This document shows positions 40,676 through 49,554 of a DNA stretch of 64,000 bases, piece by piece. The notes under the pieces are model-generated. The model was not told the DNA's origin. It searched no databases and saw only the letters and a list, made by a program, of their open reading frames with translations. Position 1 is the first letter of the stretch. Each line of letters starts with the position of its first letter. Made by a program: the position numbers and the translations under genes. The stretch lies in the NCBI RefSeq assembly GCF_039533965.1, contig NZ_BAAAUN010000001.1, positions 3,384,950 through 3,448,949 on the forward strand, given 5' to 3'. Source of the stretch: Microbacterium luteolum (lineage in GTDB: Bacteria > Actinomycetota > Actinomycetes > Actinomycetales > Microbacteriaceae).

Positions 40676-41044
40676 ATGCGCCGTCTCGTCGTCCTCCCCC
40701 TTCTGCTCGCCGCCGGTCTTCTCGCGGGATGCTCGCAGGTGACCCAGTTCGCCGGAGACGTCGTCGGCGTCCCGGTCGAGGAGACCTGCACGACGATCGA
40801 TGACGCCTACGCCCAGTACCAGTCGGTGATCGATCAGGGCGGTGCCACGGAGGAGCAGCTCGATGCGGCGCGCGACGATCTCGTGGCGACGCTCGACGGA
40901 CTCGCCGACGACGTCGACGGGCAGCTGGGCGATCTCATCCGCTCCGGCGCGCAGCAGCTCGGCGAGGTGACCGATCTGCAGGCGCCGGAGACCGTCGAGG
41001 CGATCGAGCAGCTGAAGGAGTCGGCCTCGGCATTCTGCGGCTGA
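40676..41044 (+). CDS. Small helical lipoprotein
   Basis: 122 residues. A short signal peptide with lipobox LAGC (C19) precedes a mostly helical acidic domain with heptad-like leucines (about 45-115) and two further Cys (in EETCTTID and at the end, AFCG) that could form a disulfide. No family recognised. Leaderless promoter. Confidence 0.8.
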   Translation: MRRLVVLPLLLAAGLLAGCSQVTQFAGDVVGVPVEETCTTIDDAYAQYQSVIDQGGATEEQLDAARDDLVATLDGLADDVDGQLGDLIRSGAQQLGEVTDLQAPETVEAIEQLKESASAFCG

Positions 41045-41084
41045 GCCCGGTCCTGCTCACCGCCCCTGGTCTCTCGACCGGTCA

Positions 41085-41090
41085 TAGGGT
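41085..41090 (+). promoter_or_regulatory. -10 box of the 46-residue zinc-ribbon gene
   Basis: TAGGGT, then GGAGGC, then ATG 41097. The spacer also looks like a ribosome site. Confidence 0.45.
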
Positions 41091-41096
41091 GGAGGC

Positions 41097-41237
41097 ATGA
41101 GCGCGCGTGCCGTGGATCCTCGGGTCTGTCCCACCTGCGGCGATGCCCTGACGTTCGAGATCCTCGACGACGAGCGATTCCTCGTCGTGTGGTCGTGCGT
41201 CGAATGCGGTCTGGTCCGCGCCACCGAACCGGTGTGA
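41097..41237 (+). CDS. 46-residue zinc-ribbon protein
   Basis: Short gene easily missed by length filters. Two Cys pairs, CPTCG (residues 11-14) and CVECG, 20 residues later, make a classical zinc ribbon separated by an acidic hairpin (EILDDERFLVVWS). GGAGG precedes the ATG and codon use matches the neighbours. It is convergent with the iron alcohol dehydrogenase gene. Likely a small nucleic-acid or protein-binding adaptor; no partner can be named. Confidence 0.7.
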   Translation: MSARAVDPRVCPTCGDALTFEILDDERFLVVWSCVECGLVRATEPV

Positions 41238-41259
41238 CCGCGTCGGGGTGAGGCGGGCG

Positions 41260-42432
41260 TCAGCGCGCGTCGCCGCGGAAGATCGCTCGATAGAGGTCCT
41301 CGATGTCTGAGGCGGCCGGCACCCGGGGGTTGTTCCCCGGGGAGCCCGAGGCGAGCGCCTGCTCTGCCATGGTCGGAACGAGTGCCTCCCAGTCGTCGCG
41401 AGCGATCCCGAACCGCTCGGGCGTCGGCACTGCGAGTTCGTCGGCGAGGGCGCGCAGTTCCCTGACGAGCGCCGCCGCGGCATCCGCGTCCGAGACGCTG
41501 TCATCCGCAACGCCGAGAGCGCGCGCGCAGTCCGCGTAGCGGTCGTCCGCGGCGCTGAGCGAGAACTCCGTGACGGCGGCGAACAGCATCGCATTCGACA
41601 TGCCGTGACTGATGTGGAAGTGGGCGCCCAGCGGGCGACTCATGCCGTGCACGAGAGCGACGCTCGAGTTCGAGAAGGCGATCCCGGCCAGCGTGGCCGC
41701 CTCCATCATCTCGCCACGAGCGCGATGGTCGGCGCCATCGCGGTAGGCGGTGCGCAGGCTCCTGCCGATGATCGTGATCGCGCGGAGCGCGACGGCATCC
41801 GAGAAGGCGTTGTGACGTGAACTCACGTACGCCTCGACGGCGTGCGTGAGCGCAACGATCCCCGTGTCGGCGGTGAGTCGTGGCGGCATGCTCATCGTCA
41901 GCTCGTAGTCGACGATCCCGGCGACCGGCAGGTACGACGGGCCAGCGCACAGCATCTTCTCGCCGGTGTCGCTGTCGGTGATCACGGTGAACCGCGTCGC
42001 TTCGGAGCCGGTGCCGGCCGTGGTGGGGATGGCGACGACCGGCAGCGCGGGGCCGTCGTAGCTGAACGGAGCCTTGAGATCGCGCAGCGGGCCGCCACGG
42101 ACCGCGAGCACCGCGAGCGCCTTGGCCGTGTCGATCGGACTGCCGCCGCCCAGGCCGACGAGGACATCCGCACGGTGGGAGGTCACCGCAGCGAGACCGT
42201 CTTCGAGCGAGACGGTCGTCGGGTCGGGCACGACACCTGAGAAGAGGGCGGGGTGCAGGCCTGCCTCTTCCAGCAGGGCGACCACGCGGGCCGCCGTGCC
42301 GGTGCTCGTGAGGAACGCGTCGGTGACGATCAGGGGTCGCTCGGCGTTGCGCAGGCGCAGCACGTCCGGCAGCTGCGAGAGGGAGCCCCCGCCGATACGG
42401 AGGTCGGCGGGGACGGCGACGTGGAATGTCAT
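41260..42432 (-). CDS. Iron-containing alcohol dehydrogenase
   Basis: 390 residues, Fe-ADH family. NAD-binding GGGSPIDTAKA (about residue 93) and the TTAGTGSEAT motif precede the metal-binding region (His in HAVEAYVSS, VHGMSRPLGAHFHISHG). These are aldehyde/alcohol oxidoreductases such as lactaldehyde or glycolaldehyde reductases. ATG 42432 (AAGGAAG upstream) is preferred over a start at 42510 inside the kinase gene. As last gene of the polyol operon, 49 bases after the kinase, it could reduce the aldehyde released by the aldolase at 44004 (inference). Confidence 0.9.
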   Translation of the reverse strand: MTFHVAVPADLRIGGGSLSQLPDVLRLRNAERPLIVTDAFLTSTGTAARVVALLEEAGLHPALFSGVVPDPTTVSLEDGLAAVTSHRADVLVGLGGGSPIDTAKALAVLAVRGGPLRDLKAPFSYDGPALPVVAIPTTAGTGSEATRFTVITDSDTGEKMLCAGPSYLPVAGIVDYELTMSMPPRLTADTGIVALTHAVEAYVSSRHNAFSDAVALRAITIIGRSLRTAYRDGADHRARGEMMEAATLAGIAFSNSSVALVHGMSRPLGAHFHISHGMSNAMLFAAVTEFSLSAADDRYADCARALGVADDSVSDADAAAALVRELRALADELAVPTPERFGIARDDWEALVPTMAEQALASGSPGNNPRVPAASDIEDLYRAIFRGDAR

Positions 42433-42481
42433 GGAGGGCTTCTTCCTTGGTTCGGGTGCCGTGGTCTCGGTCGACGGCCGC

Positions 42482-44014
42482 TCAGCGCTGGGAGTCGCGG
42501 TACTGCTCACGCCAGAAACCCTGGAGAGCAGTGGCGAGATCGTGCGACACGCGATAACGATGGTCGTAGTGCTCGGTCATCGCGACGTCGGGTTCATAGA
42601 CCTTGCGTATCCGGGTCATGTGCGCGGCAGCATCCTCATAGTCGGAGAACGCCCCGACGCCGACCCCGGCCGCCAGCGCCGCTCCCAGGGCGCCCGTCTC
42701 GTCCTCCGCCGCGACGGAGATGGGGATGCCGAGAGTGTCGGCGAGCATCTGCGCCCACACCGGGCTTCGCGAGCCGCCTCCGGAGAGCGTCGCGCTGTCG
42801 ATCGTCGCGCCTGCGGCTTCCAGCCGTTCGACATGCCGGCGGTGCTCGAAGACCACGCCCTCGAACAGGGCCCTGATCAGATGCCCCTCGCCGTGCCATC
42901 CGGCCACTCCGTAGAAGCCCGACCGGCGCTCGGCGCCCTGCGGCGATCCGTAGAGGTACGGATGGAAGTACGGATCGTCGATCCGCGGCGTGACCTCGGA
43001 GAGGCGCCGGTGGCAGAAGCCGAATGGATCCTCATGGTGACCGCCTCGTTCGACGAACTCGCGGACGTACCATTCCAGGTGGGATGCCGAGGTGGCGCTG
43101 TTGTCCATGATCATGAACCGCGCCGGCCCGAAGGCCGCGACCATGAGCAGGTCGCGATCGACCACCGGCTCCTCGGCCAGATACTGGTTGACCGACCAGG
43201 TTCCCGCGATGATCGAGGTCGCTGCGGTCTCGACGACTCCCGCGCCCAGCGCGCTGGCGATCACATCGAACAGGCCGCCGACGACCGGGGTGCCTTCGGC
43301 GAGACCGGTCTGGGCCGCGGCCTCCGCGGTGACCGTCCCGGCGATCTCGGTCGGATCGATCAACCGCGGCAGCAGCCGCTGCAGACCGTCCAGGCCGTAG
43401 AGGGCGAGAAGCTCGTCGTCGTAGCGGCACTCCGGCATCTTCAGCAGGCCGGCACCGGACATGTCGGAGATGTCGCTGACCTTCTGGCCGGTCAGTTGGA
43501 AGGTGATGTAGTCCTTGCACATCACGAGGGTGCCGGCACGGTCGACGACGTCCGGATGGTGCCGCCGCATCCACGCCAGCAGCACGGGGGTCTGCGACGG
43601 CCACGGCTCCTGCAGCGTGGCGGCGTGCAGGGCGTCTCCGTGGGCGGAGGTCAGCTCCTCGGCGACGCCGGCGGCCCGCGTGTCCAGCGACTGGATCCCG
43701 ACGAGCGGCCGGTCGTCCTGGTCCAGCAGGTAGAGGCCGTTGCCGTGTCCTGCGCATCCGGCGGCGATGATCTGGCGGGGATCGATGCCCGCCTCGGCGA
43801 TGCAGTGCTGCAGCGCCTCCTTCGCGTTGCGCCAGAGCTCGTCGAGATCCCTCTCGACGTGCCCGGGTTCCGGAGTCGTCGATTGGCCGTCGATCGCGTA
43901 GGACGAGACGCGCTCTCCGTCGAGGCCGAACAGGACGGCCTTGATGACGGTGTTGCCGACGTCGATGCCGAGCAGGTACTGCTTCCCGTCGCCCGGCTGC
44001 CCGTCACCCGGCAT
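42482..44014 (-). CDS. FGGY-family carbohydrate kinase (LyxK/EryA-like)
   Basis: 510 residues, two actin-like domains. Phosphate-1 motif GIDVGNTVIKAVLF, catalytic Asp in GGLFDVIASAL, adenosine region SGGGSRSPVWAQMLAD. GHGNGLYLLDQDDRPL, SATSASHLEWY and PYLYGS resemble L-xylulose kinase LyxK more than xylulokinase or glycerol kinase. It would phosphorylate a ketose or tetritol after import. It overlaps the aldolase gene by 11 bases. True substrate unresolved (erythritol, erythrulose or L-xylulose-like). Confidence 0.88.
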   Translation of the reverse strand: MPGDGQPGDGKQYLLGIDVGNTVIKAVLFGLDGERVSSYAIDGQSTTPEPGHVERDLDELWRNAKEALQHCIAEAGIDPRQIIAAGCAGHGNGLYLLDQDDRPLVGIQSLDTRAAGVAEELTSAHGDALHAATLQEPWPSQTPVLLAWMRRHHPDVVDRAGTLVMCKDYITFQLTGQKVSDISDMSGAGLLKMPECRYDDELLALYGLDGLQRLLPRLIDPTEIAGTVTAEAAAQTGLAEGTPVVGGLFDVIASALGAGVVETAATSIIAGTWSVNQYLAEEPVVDRDLLMVAAFGPARFMIMDNSATSASHLEWYVREFVERGGHHEDPFGFCHRRLSEVTPRIDDPYFHPYLYGSPQGAERRSGFYGVAGWHGEGHLIRALFEGVVFEHRRHVERLEAAGATIDSATLSGGGSRSPVWAQMLADTLGIPISVAAEDETGALGAALAAGVGVGAFSDYEDAAAHMTRIRKVYEPDVAMTEHYDHRYRVSHDLATALQGFWREQYRDSQR

Positions 44015-44846
44015 TGTAGAGATCCCATGCCTCGGCGCCGGACGCGCCGCGGTGCACGATCGCCATCAGCGCGTCGACGACGGCCTTCGGATTGGCGTGC
44101 TGGTAGATGTTGCGCCCGTAGACGAGTCCCGATGCGCCCTGCGCCATGAGAGCCGCGGACTTCGTCAGCACCGAGTCGAGGCCCTCCTTGCCGCCGCCCC
44201 GGACCAGCACCGGAACCCGAGCGGCCTCGACCACGCGGTGGAAGTCTTCGGGGTCGTCGGTGGGGTCGGCCTTGATGATGTCGGCCCCCATCTCGCTGGC
44301 GAGCCGCACGAGTGTCACGATCTTCTCGGCGTCGCCGTCGACCTGGTACCCGCCTCTGACGTCGTTGGGCAGCATGACCAGAGGTTCGATCATGAGCGGC
44401 ATCCCGTACTTCGCGCAGGACGCGCGCACCCGGCTGATGTTCTCGACGCACTGGCGGAAGAGTTCGGGTTCGTCCGGCAGCATGAAGAGATTCACGACGA
44501 CGCAGGCCGCGTCCATCTCCAACGCCCCGATGATCGGCTCGTCATGGTTCTGCAGCATCGACCACATCACCCGGTGCTTCTGCGCGTTGTACGGGTTCCC
44601 CATGTCGATGCGCATGACGAGGGCGGGCTTGTCCTTGCCGGGCACGGCTTGCAGCAGGTCGGCCTGGCCATAGGCCATCTGGATGGCGTCCGGCTTCGCG
44701 TCGACCAGCGACGAGACCACGCCGGGCATGTCTTCCAACCCGATCAGGAAGCCGGGCTCGTTGCACACGCCGTGATCGATCGCGACGTCGAGACAGCCCC
44801 CGTCGCTGAAGAGACGGTTCATCCTGGCCAGGGTGCTCAGGCGCAT
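44004..44846 (-). CDS. DhnA/LsrF-type class I aldolase
   Basis: 280 residues, TIM barrel of the DeoC/FbaB/LsrF class. DVAIDHGV at the start, Schiff-base Lys in GADIIKADPTDD and phosphate-binding ends VLVRGGGKEG and GLVYGRNIYQ. It probably splits a ketose phosphate into dihydroxyacetone phosphate (or similar) and an aldehyde. ATG 44846 has AAGGA upstream and overlaps the dehydrogenase stop as TGATG. A LsrF-like thiolase reaction cannot be excluded, but the rest of an AI-2 system does not fit. Confidence 0.85.
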   Translation of the reverse strand: MRLSTLARMNRLFSDGGCLDVAIDHGVCNEPGFLIGLEDMPGVVSSLVDAKPDAIQMAYGQADLLQAVPGKDKPALVMRIDMGNPYNAQKHRVMWSMLQNHDEPIIGALEMDAACVVVNLFMLPDEPELFRQCVENISRVRASCAKYGMPLMIEPLVMLPNDVRGGYQVDGDAEKIVTLVRLASEMGADIIKADPTDDPEDFHRVVEAARVPVLVRGGGKEGLDSVLTKSAALMAQGASGLVYGRNIYQHANPKAVVDALMAIVHRGASGAEAWDLYNAG

Positions 44847-46564
44847 CACAGGGTCCTTTCCATCGTCCGACGGTCGAGGGCGTCGCGGTCGACGCGGTGG
44901 TAGTCCTCGAGATCCGTCACCAGTTCACCGATCTCCGCGAGACGGCGTTCGTCATTCCAGTCCAGTTCGGCGGCCGCGACGGTGGCGATCGCCTCGATCA
45001 GCCTGGCATCCACCGCCCCGGTGATCGCGACAGCGGTGCGACGGAGGATCAGGTCGCCGAGCCTCGTCGCGTATTCGCGGTGCACCATGAAGGCGACCTC
45101 GGCGGCCGTGAGCGCGACCCCAGGGCCGATCGGCTGATCGTCGTCGCGAGCGGTGCAGAACTCCATCACCTCGGCGGCGCGGGTTCCGTAGACATCGGCG
45201 AGGTGCGCCGCCCGGTCCTCGGACACGCCCCACTCCGCGATCAACGCCGTCTCGATCTGCGGCGCATCGACGAAGTCCGCTCCGCCGCCGATTCCGAGCT
45301 CCGCGGTCGACGTGGTGCGTTCGCGCCCGAGCTCCTCGAGCACCTCATCGGCGAGGTCCTGAGCGAACGCGCGGAACGTCGTCCACTTGCCGCCGATCAT
45401 GCAGTACTGAGGAACATCGCCGTCGATCCGCTTCACGTCGTGGCCGCGGGTGATCCGCCCCGTGAAGTCGTGCTCGCTCTTGAGCAGGGGACGGATGCCG
45501 CTGAAGGAATACACGATCTGGTCCGCCGACATCGTGACCGCGGGGAACACTGCCTGCAGGGAACCCAGGATGTAGTCGCGCTCGTCGTCTTCGCATCGCA
45601 CGCGCTCCGCACGCTCGACCTTGATGTCCGTGGAACCGGCGAGCACCCGGCCGAGGTAGCCGAACGCGATGCAGATCCGGCCGTCGGAGTTGTCGAAGTA
45701 CACCATGTGCCCGTCGAGCGCGGCGTACAGTTCGGGGTTGTCCAGCACGAGGTGCGACCCCTTGGTGCCCTCGACCAGCTGACCCGGGCGGTCACCGGCG
45801 GGAAGAAGCGTCGAGAGCGACTCGTCCAACCACGCGCCGGTGGCATTCACGACCGTCTTCGTCGTCACCGGGTACCGCGTGCCCGTCTCGCTGTCGGTGA
45901 CCACGAACCCCGACCCGTCGCTGACGATCTCGGCATAGTTGAGCGCGACGGAATCCGGAGCCATCCGCGCGGTGTCGACGATGAGCTCGACTCCCAGCCG
46001 CTCGGGGTAGCTGATCCACGCGTCGTAGAACACCGCGGCGAACTTCATGCGCGACGTCAGTTTCGGCCAACGACGGAACGCCGCACGTGTGCCGAGGAAC
46101 CGGTGTCGAGGCAGCATCCGTCGGGTCCGGGTGACCCAGTCGTAGATGCTCAGTCCGATCCGCAACGGCACAGCGCCTCGACTGGCCGGTCGGGTCGAGA
46201 GGCGGAAGAAGCTCGCCGCCGCGTTGAACAGCCCGGAGAACACCGAGGTGATCGGCACTACCGTCGCGAGCGGGCGGACCATGTGCGGCGCGTTGCGGAG
46301 AAGGGCGTCCCGCTCCCGCAGCGATTCGCGCACGAGGCCGAATTCGCCGTTCTCCAGATACCGGAGCCCGCCGTGGATCATGCGCGACGGTGCGGCGCTG
46401 CATCCGGAGCAGAAGTCCACACGTTCCACGAGCAGCACGCGCAGTCCCTGGAGGGACAGCTCGCGGAATGCTCCGACGCCGTTGATCCCGCCGCCGACCA
46501 CGATCGCGTCGAATGCTCCGTCGGCGCGGATGCTGTCGAACCTGGCACTCCTGGCGGCGTTCAT
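44846..46564 (-). CDS. GlpD/EryB-like FAD-dependent polyol-phosphate dehydrogenase
   Basis: 572 residues. N-terminal FAD motif IVVGGGINGVGAFREL, then CSAAPSRMIHGGLRYLENGEF-type region (key SRMIHGGLRYLE), GIRPLL with substrate Arg, KWTTFRAFAQD and a C-terminal helical domain as in GlpD. Glycerol-3-phosphate and erythritol-phosphate dehydrogenases share this build. With FGGY kinase, SorC regulator and ribose-type importer, the EryB reading (oxidising an imported, phosphorylated tetritol) is attractive. Membrane-associated electron transfer to quinone is expected. ATGA overlap with the preceding aldo/keto reductase. Confidence 0.87.
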   Translation of the reverse strand: MNAARSARFDSIRADGAFDAIVVGGGINGVGAFRELSLQGLRVLLVERVDFCSGCSAAPSRMIHGGLRYLENGEFGLVRESLRERDALLRNAPHMVRPLATVVPITSVFSGLFNAAASFFRLSTRPASRGAVPLRIGLSIYDWVTRTRRMLPRHRFLGTRAAFRRWPKLTSRMKFAAVFYDAWISYPERLGVELIVDTARMAPDSVALNYAEIVSDGSGFVVTDSETGTRYPVTTKTVVNATGAWLDESLSTLLPAGDRPGQLVEGTKGSHLVLDNPELYAALDGHMVYFDNSDGRICIAFGYLGRVLAGSTDIKVERAERVRCEDDERDYILGSLQAVFPAVTMSADQIVYSFSGIRPLLKSEHDFTGRITRGHDVKRIDGDVPQYCMIGGKWTTFRAFAQDLADEVLEELGRERTTSTAELGIGGGADFVDAPQIETALIAEWGVSEDRAAHLADVYGTRAAEVMEFCTARDDDQPIGPGVALTAAEVAFMVHREYATRLGDLILRRTAVAITGAVDARLIEAIATVAAAELDWNDERRLAEIGELVTDLEDYHRVDRDALDRRTMERTL

Positions 46565-47553
46565 GCGTCGAGATCGTTCACGTGCAGGGCCACGGCCGCA
46601 TCGATCAGCGTGAGGTCGTCGTCCGACAGCCGGAGGCGCCCGGCCGCGGCGTTCTCCCTCGCCTGCTTCGGATTGCGCGCGCCGCACAGCGAGTAGGTGA
46701 TGCCGGGCTGCTGCAGCGTCCAGGCGATCACGATCTGCGCCTTCGTCGCCGCATGCGCGTCGGCGACGGGTTCGATGGCCTCCATCAAGCGGGCGACCTT
46801 CTCGCGATTCCCGAGGGAGAAGCGGGGGTTTCCCTTGCGCTGATCGTCGCCCGAGAACACTCGATCCGGGCCCATGCTCCCCGAGAGCAGGCCCAAGGCC
46901 AGCGAGGAGTAGCTCAGCGTCGAGACGCCGGCATCCCGTGCGATCGGAAGGAGAGTGGTCTCGATGTCGCGGGCGATCATCGAGTACTCCTCCTGGATGG
47001 CGTCGAGCTCGCCGGTCGCCACGTAGGACCGCAGCTCCTGTTCCGAGACGTTGCTCGCTCCGATGGCGCGGATCTTGCCCTGCTCGCGCAGCTGCACGAG
47101 GGCAGCGACGGTTTCCTCGATCGGGGTCGTGGGGTCCTGCCAGTGCGTGATGTAGAGATCGATGTGGTCGGTCCCGAGGCGCCGCAGACTCTCCTCCACC
47201 TCGTGGACGATCGATTCGCGGCCGAGGTACCGGTGGACCGCTTCTCCGTCGAAGTCGAAGAAGCGATTGCCCTTGGTGGTGTGCCACACCAGGCCGCACT
47301 TGGTCGCGAGGACCACCTCGTCGCGGCGTCCGCGGATCGCCGATCCGAGGATCTCCTCGGCACGGCCCTGCCCGTAGGCCGGCGCCGTGTCGATCAGCGA
47401 GATCCCCTCGTCGATCGAGGCCTGGATCGCGGCGATCGACTCCGATTCATCCGTGCCGCCCCACATCCACCCGCCGATGGCCCAGGTACCCAGGCCGACG
47501 GCCGAGGCGTCGATCGATGAGCCGCCGAGCGGCCGGGTGAGCATCTCCGTCAT
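46561..47553 (-). CDS. Aldo/keto reductase (IolS-like)
   Basis: 330 residues. Tetrad: Asp and Tyr in LIDTAPAYGQG, Lys in LATKCG and His in YITHWQDP. NADP-binding GASNVSEQEL and late CGARNPKQARENAAA. Within a polyol operon it may interconvert polyol and aldose/ketose. Strong GAGGAGAAG ribosome site; overlaps SorC (ATGA) and the flavin dehydrogenase on either side. Confidence 0.88.
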   Translation of the reverse strand: MTEMLTRPLGGSSIDASAVGLGTWAIGGWMWGGTDESESIAAIQASIDEGISLIDTAPAYGQGRAEEILGSAIRGRRDEVVLATKCGLVWHTTKGNRFFDFDGEAVHRYLGRESIVHEVEESLRRLGTDHIDLYITHWQDPTTPIEETVAALVQLREQGKIRAIGASNVSEQELRSYVATGELDAIQEEYSMIARDIETTLLPIARDAGVSTLSYSSLALGLLSGSMGPDRVFSGDDQRKGNPRFSLGNREKVARLMEAIEPVADAHAATKAQIVIAWTLQQPGITYSLCGARNPKQARENAAAGRLRLSDDDLTLIDAAVALHVNDLDA

Positions 47554-48527
47554 TTCTTCTCCTCGTCCGGTGCGACCACCGACGCTGCAGTCTCCTCATC
47601 GACGATGAGGGATCGGATGTAGCCGCCGGCCAGCGCGGCTCGGATGGGACGCACCTTCTCCGGCCCGACAGCCACACCGATCGTGGTGGGGCAGGCGGCG
47701 AGCTCGGAGGGGGAGAGTGCGAGGAGACGCGAGTTCAGCGGAGAGTCCGCGAGCGATCCGTCGTCCGCGATCAGGTGGGCGAGGAACTCTCCGCCGACCT
47801 CACCGCCGCGGAGCAGCGCACGATCGGACTCCGAGAGCGGAGCGAGGTCGTAGTAGCTCGATCCCTCGGTCTCGACGGATCCGATGCCGACCATCGCGAC
47901 GTTCGCACGCCGGGCGAGATCGAACGCCTGCTTGATCGATCCGACCTCCATGAGCGTGTCGCGTTCCTCGCGGCTCTCGGCGAAGAGCGGGGCATGCATC
48001 AGCACGGCCCTCCCGCCGAGACGCTCGGCGAGCTGCGTCGCGAGGTGGTTGACGTCGGTGTAGTACTTCCCCTGCACGCCCCCCGTGAGCGGCACGACCG
48101 TCACATCGAACACGCGGTCGGGGTCGAGCCCATCGACGACGGCGCTCAGCGCCTTGCCGCCGGTGATCGCGATCACGTCTCCGTCGCGGATCGTCTCCAG
48201 CAGTTCGTTGGCCGCGGCACGGCCGACGACCTGCAGATTCGTGTCCGGGTTCCCCTCCACGGTGGGGGTCACCACCGCGGTGCCGAGAGCCGTCGACCGG
48301 ACCAGCTCGCCTTCCAGGTCGACGAGCCGCTGGAACGGCCCTGCGTCGATGGAGATCTTGACCATGCCGAGCTCGCGCCCTCGCCGGATGAGGCGATTCA
48401 CCTTCGACGCGGAGAGATTGAGGCGCGCGGCGATCTCGGACTGCGTCATTCCCTCGACGAAGTGGAGCGTGACGACGGTGTGGATCTTGCGGATCGTCGC
48501 GAGATCTTCCCTGTTCTCGAAGACCAT
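47550..48527 (-). CDS. SorC-family transcriptional regulator
   Basis: 325 residues. N-terminal helix-turn-helix (GMTQSEIAARLNLSASKVNRLI) and a sugar-phosphate-sensing domain related to isomerases (DGDVIAITGGKALSAVV, VVPLTGGVQG, MVGIGSVETEGS, GGEVGGEF). EryD, LsrR and DeoR/SorC sugar regulators have this form; the ligand is probably the phosphorylated substrate made by the kinase in the same operon. Placed between the importer permease and the catabolic genes. Confidence 0.9.
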   Translation of the reverse strand: MVFENREDLATIRKIHTVVTLHFVEGMTQSEIAARLNLSASKVNRLIRRGRELGMVKISIDAGPFQRLVDLEGELVRSTALGTAVVTPTVEGNPDTNLQVVGRAAANELLETIRDGDVIAITGGKALSAVVDGLDPDRVFDVTVVPLTGGVQGKYYTDVNHLATQLAERLGGRAVLMHAPLFAESREERDTLMEVGSIKQAFDLARRANVAMVGIGSVETEGSSYYDLAPLSESDRALLRGGEVGGEFLAHLIADDGSLADSPLNSRLLALSPSELAACPTTIGVAVGPEKVRPIRAALAGGYIRSLIVDEETAASVVAPDEEKK

Positions 48528-48531
48528 GGCG

Positions 48532-49554
48532 TCACACCGTCCGTCGGCGGGACAGGTAGTGGTCGACGAGCAGCGCCACGAGCAGGATGCTGCCGCGAAC
48601 GATGTCCTGCCAGTACACGGAGACGTCCAGAAGAGTCAGCGAGCTCGAGACCACCGAGAGCAGGATCGCGCCGAGGGTCGCACCGAAGATGGTTCCCGAA
48701 CCGCCCTTGAGGCTGGCGCCGCCGATGACGGCCGCGGCGATGACGTTCAGCTCCATTCCGATCCCGAACGTCGGCTGCGCGGACCCGAAGCGTGCCATGT
48801 AGATGATGCCGGCGACGCCGGCGAGAGCCGAGCACAGGACGGTCGTGAAGAAGATGGCGTGCTTGGTGCGGATTCCCGAGTAGGCGGCCGCCTTCTCGTT
48901 GCTTCCGGTGTAGAAGACCTTCCGGAACGCGGTCGTCCGCCGCAGCATGAAGTCGAAGGCGATGACGACGACCAGGAAGATGACGATGACGAGCGGGATC
49001 GGCCCGATGGAGCCCTGGCCGATGAACTTGAACTCGCTGGGCAGGGAGTACAGCCCGAGCGGCCGACCGCCGGTGAGGAGAAGGCAGACTCCGCGGGCGA
49101 TGACCATGACGGCGAGGGTGACCACGAAGTGGTTCAGCCCCACTTTCGTCACGAGGACGCCCATCACCGCGCCGGTGGCGATGCTCGCGAGGATGGCGAT
49201 GCCGGATGCCAGCCACGGGTCGATGCCCTGAAGGTAGAGCCAGCCCGCCAGCACCATCGACAACGCCGTGACCGACCCGACCGACAGGTCGATGCCACCC
49301 GAGATGAGCAGGATCGTCATGCCGACGACGACGATGCCCTCGACGGCGAACACCATGGCCATCGCCTCGATGTTCGCGAGCGTCAGGAAGTGCGGCGAGG
49401 CGAACGACATCGCCACGACCAGGACGAGCAGGATCAGGATCAGCCCGGTCTCGCGCATCCGGAGGAAGCGCGAGACGAGATGCTTCAGATCGGGTCGGGC
49501 TTCGGGCTCCGCCGGCATCGGCGGGGCGGTCATCAAAGTCTGTTGTTGCGTCAT
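48532..49554 (-). CDS. Ribose-type ABC importer permease (RbsC-like)
   Basis: 340 residues with about 8-10 helices. Signature ISGGIDLSVGSVTALS, the coupling-loop segment FYTGSNEKAAAYSGI and GGASLKGGSGTIFGA are those of RbsC/XylH-type permeases. Start is the ATG at 49554 (AGGAG eight bases before); a GTG just upstream is possible. It overlaps the ATPase stop (TGATG). Works with 49554-51083 and 51123-52163. Confidence 0.92.
   Translation of the reverse strand: MTQQQTLMTAPPMPAEPEARPDLKHLVSRFLRMRETGLILILLVLVVAMSFASPHFLTLANIEAMAMVFAVEGIVVVGMTILLISGGIDLSVGSVTALSMVLAGWLYLQGIDPWLASGIAILASIATGAVMGVLVTKVGLNHFVVTLAVMVIARGVCLLLTGGRPLGLYSLPSEFKFIGQGSIGPIPLVIVIFLVVVIAFDFMLRRTTAFRKVFYTGSNEKAAAYSGIRTKHAIFFTTVLCSALAGVAGIIYMARFGSAQPTFGIGMELNVIAAAVIGGASLKGGSGTIFGATLGAILLSVVSSSLTLLDVSVYWQDIVRGSILLVALLVDHYLSRRRTV

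Noticed and set aside
42074..44149. 691-codon plus-strand frame
   Set aside because: Antisense to the iron dehydrogenase and FGGY kinase genes, which have clear catalytic motifs on the other strand.
44897..46696. 599-codon plus-strand frame
   Set aside because: Mirror of the GlpD/EryB-like gene; no motif of its own.
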